In this document: in pieces, positions 1-7,423 of the stretch
Layout of the letters: each line of letters starts with the position of its first letter
How positions within the stretch are numbered: position 1 is the stretch's first letter
From: Akkermansiaceae bacterium UBA1518
Lineage (GTDB): Bacteria > Verrucomicrobiota > Verrucomicrobiia > Verrucomicrobiales > Akkermansiaceae
Reading direction: 5' to 3'
DNA length: 25,578 bases
Assembly: GCA_002323895.1 (NCBI GenBank)
Contig: DCQM01000167.1
Coordinates: 1 to 25,578, forward strand
The notes under the pieces: generated by a model
What the model was told of the DNA's origin: nothing
Databases searched by the model: none
The model's input: the letters and a program-made list of their open reading frames with translations, nothing else
Made by a program: the position numbers and the translations under genes

Positions 1-663
1 GCCGCCATTGCCGACCAAGGAATTCCCATCCAAACCATAGCCCCAAAATTCACAGGCAGATTTAACAAAGGAGTCGATTACGTGGGAGATGTCACGCAAT
101 TCGAACAAGAATTTAATGATGACCTAGCTATTCTTTCCCACGCCGTGAAAGCTTATGGACTTCCTGAAACCCTCAAACTCTCGGTGCACTCCGGCTCCGA
201 TAAATTTTCGATCTACGAGCCTATCAAAAAAGCCATCACCCGAGCCGGCGCGGGACTTCACATCAAGACTGCTGGCACGAACTGGCTTGAAGAGGTCATC
301 GGCCTCGCGACCGCTGGAGGAGACGCTCTAGAGCTTGCCAAAGAAATCTACGCCAAGGCTCTCGATAAAAAAGAAGCACTATGCGAGCCTTACGCCACCG
401 TCATTGATATCGATCAGTCCCAACTTCCTAGCGCCGACGAAGTCAATGGCTGGACCAGCGAGCAATATGTCAGTGCGCTCACTCATGACCAAAGCAACCC
501 CAACTACAATGCAAACGTTCGTCAGTTGCTTCACGTTGGATTTAAAATTGCAGCTCAAATGGGAGATCGCTACCTCGATGCTCTCAAGGAAAACGACGAA
601 GTCATTTCTGAGTGCGTCACTCACAACTTGCTTGAACGCCATATCAAGCCCTTGTTCGTTTAA
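1..663 (+). CDS. uxaE: Tagaturonate epimerase, 3' part (5' end outside window)
   Basis: The frame is open from base 1 and ends at TAA 661-663, giving the last 220 residues of a protein that begins upstream. The first in-window start-like codon (GTG at 82) lies inside the conserved sequence, so it is not the true start. Recognisable segments are APKFTGRFNKGVDYVGD near the left edge, then KLSVHSGSDKFSIY and HIKTAGTNWLEE, which fit the UxaE family first described from Thermotoga. These enzymes interconvert D-tagaturonate and D-fructuronate, linking galacturonate catabolism to the fructuronate/mannonate branch in the cytoplasm. His and Lys residues in SVHSGSDKF and HIKTAG are probably in the metal-dependent active site; that is inferred from conservation I recall, not shown here. 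A strong terminator follows 22 bases after the stop, so this is the last gene of its transcript. Confidence 0.85.
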   Translation, partial: AAIADQGIPIQTIAPKFTGRFNKGVDYVGDVTQFEQEFNDDLAILSHAVKAYGLPETLKLSVHSGSDKFSIYEPIKKAITRAGAGLHIKTAGTNWLEEVIGLATAGGDALELAKEIYAKALDKKEALCEPYATVIDIDQSQLPSADEVNGWTSEQYVSALTHDQSNPNYNANVRQLLHVGFKIAAQMGDRYLDALKENDEVISECVTHNLLERHIKPLFV

Positions 664-685
664 CTAACCAAACAACAGCATCAAA

Positions 686-717
686 AAAAGCGGCTCCGGG
701 AAACCAGAGCCGCTTTT
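686..717. terminator. Bidirectional rho-independent terminator between convergent genes
   Basis: An 11-bp perfect stem (AAAAGCGGCTC at 686-696 and GAGCCGCTTTT at 707-717) encloses a 10-base loop. Read on the plus strand it ends in TTTTC and serves the epimerase gene. Read on the minus strand it ends in seven T (the A-run 683-689) and can serve the barrel gene that stops at 853. Confidence 0.9.
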
Positions 718-852
718 CTATTGATTGTATACTAGTTCAATTCTCCCTACTTAAAGTCGCGAACGCGAAATTGAAAAATCGAACCTCTCGGAGGAAGGTC
801 GTCCTAGTTTCTTGAAAAACATACAACGACAGCTGTCCTTATAGCACCTGAT

Positions 853-2316
853 TTAAAAATCAAAAGTCCCCTGAAGGTAGACCAAGGTGCTACTCTCCGA
901 AAGGCCAGTTTCATCAACAAAACCGCCAGGCATGAAGTGGGCCAATCCGGTGTTAAAAAGCAATTGATCATTAGCCTGCCAACGAACACGGAGATCAATT
1001 TCTTCCCCGATATGCTGACTACTACTTCCTGAAGAATCCCGTCGTCCCCCAGCTACGGCCGCGCCGCCACGGACCCAAGCATCGGTATCACTAGCGAGTG
1101 AGTAACTACGAAGGTAAAGTTCCACCTTCACTTCATCAGCTGGTTTAAATGAGAGCGAGAGCGTTGGATTTACCGTATTCTCGGCAGTAAAGAAGCGACT
1201 AAATCCATAAAGGCCAAACGGAGCCCCGAACAGCTCGGTGAATCGGCCGCTATCACTGTCACCTGGATCATCATCACCACTTCCATAATTGATCCAGGCC
1301 GAGACCCTAGGTTTCCATGGGTGTTGAAATGTATGGCCGAGCTCTGCGTGGACAAAATAAGCGGAATGATCTTTTCCATTAAGATCTCCCCACTGACCTG
1401 AGACCGTAAGGTCATAATCAAAGAAATCATTATAAATCAGACCATAAGCATGAGCACCCGCCGTGTGTAACTTACGCTCTCTAGCTTGGTTTCTTTGATC
1501 ATCCAAATAGAAGTAATAGGGCTCAAATACCAAAGCCGGCGAACTACCCTGCAAGGTGGCATAAGCACCGTAGAATTCCCTCTCTTCCCGAGAACGATCA
1601 TCAAATGACCCTTCACGAGCTTCGACCGGACGGGTCGCAAAAAAGTTGGCCACCCATGGCGACTTCTCATCCCCAATTCTTAGGCGCACACCATCGAAAG
1701 TATTGGCGGAATTCCTAAAACGATTTCTAGCAACGAGGCGACGATCAACGGCATCAATCGTAAACCGTCCTGCCTGTAAGCTAGTAGCTTGACCCAAAAG
1801 ACCATTTTTGGAGTAAAGTTCAACATAGGCTTGGAGAAAATCGGTGTGGTTGTCCTGACGCGCACTCGGGGGGAAATCAAAACCTTCGCGTCGTGAATCC
1901 TCTAATTCCAAAGTAAATCTGAAAGGATCGAGAACATCACGTACTCCAAGATAAAACCAATGACGACTGAAATACCCACCATCGGACGGAAGAGACGAAA
2001 CCCGATAAAAATTGTCAAAATTCTCGATTCGACTCCGGTGTTGAAGCCCTAAAAGTAGCCAATCATTCCCCTCGGTTACCCCCGAGAGATTATATCGGTC
2101 ACTCCATTCGTCGAGAGTGGAGACATACTTCGGTAGCTCAGGGCTTGGCTTAGCACCAATTGCCTTTGATGAAATGACTGAAGTTTGCCCAGCAGACAAA
2201 GAAGCAAGCGCTACGCTACTCGTGTAAACTCCGGCCAAAAGTAATGACCTAAAGCTCTTTACCAATCGTTCATATTTATCTGCAGCTCTTCCGTATTCTC
2301 GCGATTTTTTAAGCAT
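853..2316 (-). CDS. Outer-membrane beta-barrel, alginate-export family porin
   Basis: The mature part reads as an alginate_export (AlgE-like) barrel: alternating amphipathic strands, a central segment with RFTLELEDSRREGFDF, LQAGRFTID, VDRRLVARNRF and TFDGVRLR that is typical of the family, and a final Phe as expected for BamA-dependent barrels. It should sit in the outer membrane and pass anionic or sugar substrates; the real substrate is unknown, and homology to AlgE does not mean alginate synthesis. The start is uncertain. ATG 2316 (487 aa) is chosen because it gives a basic n-region followed by LLLAGVYTSSVALASLSA as a signal peptide. A GTG at 2382 would add 22 residues, and a TTG at 2265 would give the most compact signal peptide. 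No candidate has a good ribosome-binding site. The gene follows rbfA on the same strand but behind a terminator-like hairpin, so it probably has its own promoter. Confidence 0.8.
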   Translation of the reverse strand: MLKKSREYGRAADKYERLVKSFRSLLLAGVYTSSVALASLSAGQTSVISSKAIGAKPSPELPKYVSTLDEWSDRYNLSGVTEGNDWLLLGLQHRSRIENFDNFYRVSSLPSDGGYFSRHWFYLGVRDVLDPFRFTLELEDSRREGFDFPPSARQDNHTDFLQAYVELYSKNGLLGQATSLQAGRFTIDAVDRRLVARNRFRNSANTFDGVRLRIGDEKSPWVANFFATRPVEAREGSFDDRSREEREFYGAYATLQGSSPALVFEPYYFYLDDQRNQARERKLHTAGAHAYGLIYNDFFDYDLTVSGQWGDLNGKDHSAYFVHAELGHTFQHPWKPRVSAWINYGSGDDDPGDSDSGRFTELFGAPFGLYGFSRFFTAENTVNPTLSLSFKPADEVKVELYLRSYSLASDTDAWVRGGAAVAGGRRDSSGSSSQHIGEEIDLRVRWQANDQLLFNTGLAHFMPGGFVDETGLSESSTLVYLQGTFDF

Positions 2317-2470
2317 CGCCAAAAGGCTAAATCTATTTGGAGATAAATTTGAAGGATAATTTTTTTCACCAACGAAGTGCACCAGTAAAAAGCCACAATC
2401 TCTTCGAGCACAAGTCCACGCCTAACGAAAGCTCTGAGTTGAGGTTACCAAATTCGGACCCTAAACCAAA

Positions 2471-2491
2471 CGACAATCAAGTAGATTGTCG
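2471..2491 (-). terminator. Probable intrinsic terminator after rbfA
   Basis: An 8-bp perfect stem (CGACAATC at 2471-2478, GATTGTCG at 2484-2491) has a 5-base loop. It begins 3 bases after the rbfA stop codon in the minus-strand direction, and the minus strand continues TTTGGTTT. The T-tract is interrupted by GG and the stem is only moderately GC-rich, so termination may be partial. Confidence 0.6.
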
Positions 2492-2494
2492 GAG

Positions 2495-2857
2495 TTACTC
2501 TCCTTCGTCCTCCGACGGAGCCGTTGGGAGCTGAGAGACTTCATCAAGCAAGTTGACCACCTCAACCCCACGAACCGCAGATTTATCCTGACGAAACATC
2601 AGGACCGGAGTGTTCCGGAGGACCACCCGCTTTGAAACCTTACCTTGAATGAAACCACGCTTTCGCTCGAGTTGATCAAGGATTCCAGGGGCAGATCCTC
2701 CAAGAATACTTACGAAAACCTTAGCCTCCTTGAGATCCTGAGTGACATCTACATCACTTACCGTAACAAGAGCATTTTTCCACTCAAAATCGCGCTGCAA
2801 TACGGCGCTAATTTCGCGTCTTAGCAGCTCATTGACTCGGTCCTGTCGCTTTCCCAT
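2495..2857 (-). CDS. rbfA: Ribosome-binding factor A
   Basis: A 120-residue protein of the RbfA family, a KH-type fold factor needed for late maturation of the 30S subunit and 16S rRNA 5'-end processing. Family features are the N-terminal KRQDRVNELLRREISAVLQ, the central VTVSDVDVTQDLKEAKVFVSI and the helix ending before VVLRNTPVLMFRQDKS. The length is close to the usual 115-135. The ATG at 2857 is preceded on the minus strand by AGAGGGGG at proper spacing, the clearest Shine-Dalgarno site in the window. It lies 15 bases after the infB stop and is surely co-transcribed with nusA and infB, the conserved order in bacteria. The C-terminal tail APSEDEGE is acidic and probably disordered. Confidence 0.95.
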   Translation of the reverse strand: MGKRQDRVNELLRREISAVLQRDFEWKNALVTVSDVDVTQDLKEAKVFVSILGGSAPGILDQLERKRGFIQGKVSKRVVLRNTPVLMFRQDKSAVRGVEVVNLLDEVSQLPTAPSEDEGE

Positions 2858-2872
2858 TATCCCCCTCTTGTC

Positions 2873-4990
2873 TTAAAGAGTCTGATCGATTTTATCTAGA
2901 GTATAGCACTCTATAACATCGCCTTCCTCGTATTCGTTAAAAGAACCAAGACGGATACCACACTCAATACCCTGTTTCACCTCATCGACCTCATCTTGGT
3001 GACGACGAAGAGTCGACATCTTACCATCAAAGACGGGCTGCTTACCGCGAAGAACACGAGCGTGAGCAGAACGGGTAACCTTACCACTCTTGATGACGCA
3101 ACCAGCAGCGCGACCCTTATTAACTTTGAAGACCTGCTTGACGGAGGCACGGCCAATAACGGTCTCGCGAACTTCAGGATCGAGCATTCCCAGCATCGAT
3201 TCTTTAACCTGATCAATTAGTTCGTAAACGATGGAGTAAAGCTTCACTTGAACGCCCTCCGCTTTAGCCGCTTTGACCGCTTTGCCGTCTACTTTGACAT
3301 TAAACCCGAGGATAATAGCATCGGCCGAGCTGGCCATGAGAACGTCGGACTCATTAATCGCTCCAGCCCCAGCAATGATAAAGTTGGCCTCCACTTTTTC
3401 CGACTCTATCTCCATGATCGCATTCTTAATGGCCTCCGCAGTTCCCTGCACATCAGAACGAAGGATTAAATTAAGCTTGGCCTTACCTGCCCCAGAAACA
3501 GTTTGGAGCATATCCTCCAGACGGCTCTTCTTCGGCTGCACGAGGCGATCTTTACGACGCTCAACCAGACGTTCCTCGGAAAGCTTTTTGGCAACACGAT
3601 CGGAATCCATCTCCACAAGGGAATCCCCCACGTTCGGCAACTCTGCAAACCCAAGCACCTCAACCGGGGTCGAAGGACCTGCTTCGTTTACTGAATTGCC
3701 CTGATCGTCGATCATGTCTTTCACCTTTCCAGCGAAAGGCCCACAGATAAATGGTTTCCCTTTTTTGAGAGTCCCACTTTCGACGATAACGGTAGCAGTT
3801 GCTCCACGACCGGCCTTAACGCTAGCTTCGATGACCGATGCACGAACGTTAGCTTTTGGGTTTGCTCGAAGTTCAAGAACCTCGGCCTGCAACGCCATAA
3901 GTTCCAGCAATTCATCGATTCCATCACCAGTCTGGGCAGAAACCTTAATGCACTCAGTATCTCCTCCCATCTCAGAAGGGACAAGTTCGTGCTCCATCAG
4001 CTGGGTCATAACACGCATCGGGTCAGCAGCAGGAAGATCCATCTTATTGATAGCAACTATGATCGTTTTACCTGCAGCCTTGGCATGTTTAATTGCCTCT
4101 TCGGTCTGCGGCATAATACCGTCATCCGCTGCGACAACCACGACAACGATATCGGTGACATCTGCACCACGTGAACGCATCTTGGAGAAGATGGCGTGAC
4201 CCGGCGTATCGAGAAAGGTAATACTACGATCGCCGTGTTGGACGCTGTATGCACCCACGTGCTGGGTGATACCTCCAGCTTCGCCTTTGGCAACGCGGCT
4301 TTCGCGAATGAAATCTAGTAAGGAGGTTTTGCCATGATCAACATGGCCCATGAAAGTGATGATAGGAGCGCGGTAGGCAAGCTGTTCTTCGGGCTCTTCG
4401 ACCTCTGGTTCTGGCTCCTCGAAAACTTCTTCCTCCTTGTGAACCCCACCACCTTTTGCTCGCTTTTCACGCTCAAAAATAAACCCGTGAGCTTCGCAGA
4501 CTTTCTCAGCAATCTCCGGTTCAATAGCCTGAGTCGGAGCTACGAAAACCTCCAGCTTTATGAGATCAGCCATGATCTCGAAAGCCATCTTGCCCATCTT
4601 TTCTGCCAGATCGCTTACAATGATCGGCGGTTTTATGCTGATGACATTTCCATCGACCTCACCCTCGTCCGTGCCGTCATTGGAAGAACCTTCGGAGTCA
4701 GCGGCAGACTCCTCCACTGGGGCCGGAGTTTTCACGAAATCCGGATCAGCCTTATCCTCGAGACGATTGGAAATGCTAGGAAGAATATCCTTTCCTGAAT
4801 TCTCTGTTTTACGAACTCTACTTTTCTTGGGCTGATCTTCCTCAATCCCCAAATCAAGAGCAGCCTTTTTCTTGTCGTCCACGGTCTGCACCTTCGCGGC
4901 CTCCTGACGCTGCCGTTCGCGACGCGATGGCTTGGGCTTCTCGCTCAAGAGGTCGAGAACCTCCTCCTTTTTTTCTTTGTCGTCGGCCAT
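2873..4990 (-). CDS. infB: Translation initiation factor IF-2
   Basis: A 705-residue IF-2, the GTPase that brings initiator fMet-tRNA to the 30S subunit and promotes subunit joining. Residues 1-115 are a charged low-complexity N-terminal region. An IF2_N-like segment follows at about 120-175 and a Glu-rich linker at 184-203. The G domain shows G1 GHVDHGKT (215-222), G3 DTPGH (261-265), G4 NKMD (315-318) and G5 SAQ (351-353). Two beta-barrel domains and the tRNA-binding C-terminal domain complete the family order, ending in GDVIECYTLDKI. The residue after DTPGH is Ala, a small variation on the common DTPGHEAF form. The ATG at 4990 lies 64 bases after the nusA stop. It is shorter than E. coli IF-2 (890 aa), mainly in the variable N-terminal part. 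Confidence 0.98.
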   Translation of the reverse strand: MADDKEKKEEVLDLLSEKPKPSRRERQRQEAAKVQTVDDKKKAALDLGIEEDQPKKSRVRKTENSGKDILPSISNRLEDKADPDFVKTPAPVEESAADSEGSSNDGTDEGEVDGNVISIKPPIIVSDLAEKMGKMAFEIMADLIKLEVFVAPTQAIEPEIAEKVCEAHGFIFEREKRAKGGGVHKEEEVFEEPEPEVEEPEEQLAYRAPIITFMGHVDHGKTSLLDFIRESRVAKGEAGGITQHVGAYSVQHGDRSITFLDTPGHAIFSKMRSRGADVTDIVVVVVAADDGIMPQTEEAIKHAKAAGKTIIVAINKMDLPAADPMRVMTQLMEHELVPSEMGGDTECIKVSAQTGDGIDELLELMALQAEVLELRANPKANVRASVIEASVKAGRGATATVIVESGTLKKGKPFICGPFAGKVKDMIDDQGNSVNEAGPSTPVEVLGFAELPNVGDSLVEMDSDRVAKKLSEERLVERRKDRLVQPKKSRLEDMLQTVSGAGKAKLNLILRSDVQGTAEAIKNAIMEIESEKVEANFIIAGAGAINESDVLMASSADAIILGFNVKVDGKAVKAAKAEGVQVKLYSIVYELIDQVKESMLGMLDPEVRETVIGRASVKQVFKVNKGRAAGCVIKSGKVTRSAHARVLRGKQPVFDGKMSTLRRHQDEVDEVKQGIECGIRLGSFNEYEEGDVIECYTLDKIDQTL

Positions 4991-5054
4991 TCTAATGCGG
5001 GTCTTTCGGTGGGTCGGGTATGATGATTTATCAGACGTGGAAAATCTTCTTTCT

Positions 5055-6398
5055 TTATCCTTCGGGGGCTTCTTCGGCGGGAACTTCGGCCTCTACCGTT
5101 TTCTCAACGGGGGCTTCAGAAACCTCGGAGGCTTCTGGTCCGACCTCTTCTCCTTTGGCCGCGTTCAAAATTCTTGTCGCCTCTTCTAGATCAACCTCAA
5201 TTGCGCTCGCAATATATGAAGCTGGCATTTGGGCCACCATATCGACGGTAACACCACCAGCCCGGAAGAGCCTTCCAGCAGTCGCATCATCGATTTTAAG
5301 ATCTTCAGCAAGGTGGGTCGCCGCATCATCGACACGAGCTTCAAACTGTTCGTGCTGGCTCTCGTCCTTACGGACTTGAACGTCCCAGCCAGTAAGCTTA
5401 GAGGTCAAGCGAGCATTTTGACCACGGCGACCAATCGCCTTAGAAAGGTCTTCTTCGTCAACCGTAACATTTACGACACGATTTTCATTATCGAGGCTAA
5501 GGCTCCTTACAATAGCTGGCTTTAGAGCCTCAGTGACAAATTCGGTAACATCCTCGTTCCAGCGAATAATATCGACACGCTCGTTGTTTAGCTCACGCAC
5601 GATGTTCTTAACGCGCGCACCACGAAGACCAACGCAAGCCCCAACGGGATCGACTTTATCATCGTGAGTGTAAACCGCAACCTTTGTGCGATACCCAGCT
5701 TCCCTAGCGACAGCGCGAAGCTCAACAGTACGATCAGAAATCTCTGCGACTTCTGATTCGAAGAGTCGGCGCACAAAGTTGGGGTGACTGCGGGAAAGGA
5801 TAATTTCTGGCCCGCGTCCTTCGTTATCAACCGAAACAACGTAGCAGCGAATCCGATCTCCGACCGAGTAATCCTCAGTCCCAACACGTTCTTTCGAAGG
5901 CATCCGAGCCTCAAATTTCCCAAGATCGACCATGACATCACTCTTTTCAAAACGCCGAACAGAACCACTAACGATATCGCCAGCCCGGTCCTTAAATTCG
6001 TCATAAATCTTTTCCTTCTCAGCCTGACGCAGACGTTGCATCATAGTTTGCTTCGCAGTTTGAACCGCGATTCTCCCAAAGTTTTTTGGAGTGACATCAA
6101 AATCAAGACGCGAGCCAATCTCAGAGCTATCCTCTTTCTTTTTGGCAACACCCACGGGAACCTCGTTAAACTTATCTATGTAGTCATCATCTGCGACTAC
6201 CTCCAGGCTGGCAAAGATGCGAGTATCGCCTTTCTTCTCGTTGATTTCGGCACGGAGAGACTCGATAGCGTCAGCGCCAGGAACCATTTTGCGATAGGCG
6301 GAGCAGAAAGCATACTCAAGGGCCTCGACAACGCGTTCGCGTTCGATGGCCTTTTCTTTTTCATAAAACTCGATGAGGGCAACAATGTCGGTGGTCAT
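5055..6398 (-). CDS. nusA: Transcription termination/antitermination factor NusA
   Basis: A 447-residue NusA, which binds RNA polymerase and nascent RNA and modulates pausing, termination and antitermination. The N-terminal RNA-polymerase-binding domain covers about 1-125, S1 about 137-202 (GDIVSGSVRRFEKSDVMVDLG onward), KH1 about 235-285 (DPVGACVGLRGARV) and KH2 about 302-345 (AIGRRGQNARLTSKLTGW). A single helix-hairpin-helix-like region lies at 360-413, followed by an acidic Pro/Ala/Glu tail. It therefore seems to have one C-terminal acidic-repeat-like module rather than the two of E. coli (495 aa). It heads the nusA-infB-rbfA block; rimP, the usual upstream neighbour, is absent and a DUF1080 lipoprotein gene is there instead. 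A terminator-shaped hairpin at 6430-6451 lies 32-53 bases before the start codon and may control its expression. Confidence 0.97.
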   Translation of the reverse strand: MTTDIVALIEFYEKEKAIERERVVEALEYAFCSAYRKMVPGADAIESLRAEINEKKGDTRIFASLEVVADDDYIDKFNEVPVGVAKKKEDSSEIGSRLDFDVTPKNFGRIAVQTAKQTMMQRLRQAEKEKIYDEFKDRAGDIVSGSVRRFEKSDVMVDLGKFEARMPSKERVGTEDYSVGDRIRCYVVSVDNEGRGPEIILSRSHPNFVRRLFESEVAEISDRTVELRAVAREAGYRTKVAVYTHDDKVDPVGACVGLRGARVKNIVRELNNERVDIIRWNEDVTEFVTEALKPAIVRSLSLDNENRVVNVTVDEEDLSKAIGRRGQNARLTSKLTGWDVQVRKDESQHEQFEARVDDAATHLAEDLKIDDATAGRLFRAGGVTVDMVAQMPASYIASAIEVDLEEATRILNAAKGEEVGPEASEVSEAPVEKTVEAEVPAEEAPEG

Positions 6399-6429
6399 TT
6401 CCAGATTCGTGGTTCCCTGAGACCAAAAA

Positions 6430-6451
6430 GAGCGGGTTTAAAAACCCACTC
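6430..6451 (-). terminator. Intrinsic terminator between DUF1080 gene and nusA, or nusA leader attenuator
   Basis: On the minus strand, GAGTGGGTTT pairs with AAACCCGCTC (10 bp including one T-G wobble, 2-base loop as drawn, probably opening to 4 or more), followed directly by TTTTTGG. This is a good intrinsic-terminator shape. It lies about 60 bases after the DUF1080 stop and about 30 bases before the nusA ATG, leaving little room for a nusA promoter downstream of it. Confidence 0.7.
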
Positions 6452-6511
6452 CAAACGATCGTCAGAAGTTGTTGGGAGATGACTAACGCGCCCCGCTGAA
6501 AAAAACAAGCC

Positions 6512-7150
6512 CTAATCAGCAAGAGAGCGCCATCGAAGTTTCCTTACTTTCGCCTCGGTTTGCCATGCCGCAATGCCCATCGGGGCGCAATATTCAATGA
6601 CCCCTGGCCGGAGTCCTAGCTTACGGCCTTCGGTCGCGACATCCACCACCTGCTTACCGTCAATAAAGGCTGAGAGTCTCCCCTTTTCCACAACCAGTCG
6701 GATAGCATACCACTGACCTTCTTTAAAATTACCATAAGTGGTCGTTTCGTTCTCCGAGGCATCCATCCCATCAATCGAGGAAATCCCCACCGTTCCTCCA
6801 CCCCAGCCCCCAACAATGAAGGTAAGACACTCATTCTTCGACGAAACCGGAAAAGTCAACCCACAGAAAAAATCTGAACCCACTTCCTTGAGGGCTTCCA
6901 ACTCAAGTTCATAGGGCATCTCGGGGAGTTCTCCGCTAAATTGTGAACCAGTAAGTTCAACTCCGGCTTCGAGATGGAGCTCCCCGTCAGACCATTGCGC
7001 CGATCCTTCTCCACCAAATTGAATTTCATTCCAATCGCCCCCTTTTGGCTCGACCCATGGAAGCTGCCCCGTTTCCTCACTAGGCATAGATTCATGGCGT
7101 TCACAACCCACGAAAAACATCCCCGCCAAGATAAAAACTGCTATCTTCAT
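6512..7150 (-). CDS. DUF1080 (3-keto-disaccharide hydrolase type) lipoprotein
   Basis: A 212-residue protein with a lipoprotein signal: MKIAVFILAGMFF, then lipobox FVGC with the lipidated Cys at 16. The body matches the DUF1080 / 3-keto-disaccharide hydrolase family, a concanavalin-like beta-sandwich: YELELEALKEVGSDFFCGLTF, FIVGGWGGGTVGISSIDGMDA, the ENETTTYGNF turn, WYAIRLVVEKGRLSAFIDGKQVV and a final strand MGIAAWQTEAKVRKLRW. Many such proteins abound in Planctomycetes and Verrucomicrobia. Some members cleave 3-keto-glycosides, but for most the activity is unproven, so a sugar-related periplasmic role is inference. The ATG at 7150 has no clear ribosome-binding site. The gene is transcribed divergently from the first cytochrome gene; a terminator-like hairpin follows it at 6430-6451. 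Confidence 0.8.
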   Translation of the reverse strand: MKIAVFILAGMFFVGCERHESMPSEETGQLPWVEPKGGDWNEIQFGGEGSAQWSDGELHLEAGVELTGSQFSGELPEMPYELELEALKEVGSDFFCGLTFPVSSKNECLTFIVGGWGGGTVGISSIDGMDASENETTTYGNFKEGQWYAIRLVVEKGRLSAFIDGKQVVDVATEGRKLGLRPGVIEYCAPMGIAAWQTEAKVRKLRWRSLAD

Positions 7151-7172
7151 TTTATAGGTTCGGTTGGAAATA

Positions 7173-7204
7173 GCCCGATCTTTCGGGCAATCCCGTAATT
7201 GCCC
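7173..7204. repeat. Two overlapping, mutually exclusive inverted repeats in the divergent spacer
   Basis: GCCCGA/TCGGGC (7173-7178 and 7183-7188, 4-base loop) overlaps GGGCAAT/ATTGCCC (7185-7191 and 7198-7204, 6-base loop). Both are perfect and share bases 7185-7188, so only one can form in RNA. They end 22 bases upstream of the DUF1080 start codon. They could be a leader switch or an operator dyad; no function is assigned. The rest of the 273-base spacer 7151-7423 shows no gene, only one small palindrome at 7299-7311. Confidence 0.5.
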
Positions 7205-7423
7205 ACAGTTTCAACATAAAGGCCCCCTTTCATTCCGCTGTCATATCAACTTTACCGAGTGCACTGACCTCGAAACCAAGGGGTTTTCGCCTTCAATTTT
7301 GAGGACCTCAATTCTAGCCACAGGGCACTATCTGGTCACACCTCTCCTCTTCTTTGCGGTCTTGCCAGGGCTCGGTTGAAATTTTCCAGATTCGTCCGGC
7401 GTAGAAAACCCTCCAAAAAAATT

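Noticed and set aside
3714..4199. 161-codon plus-strand open frame inside infB
   Set aside because: It is antisense to the conserved GTPase and beta-barrel coding sequence, Ser/Thr-rich as expected from antisense reading, and has no start context.
5784..6482. 232-codon plus-strand open frame opposite nusA
   Set aside because: It lies antisense to the S1 and N-terminal domains of NusA and has no recognisable family features.
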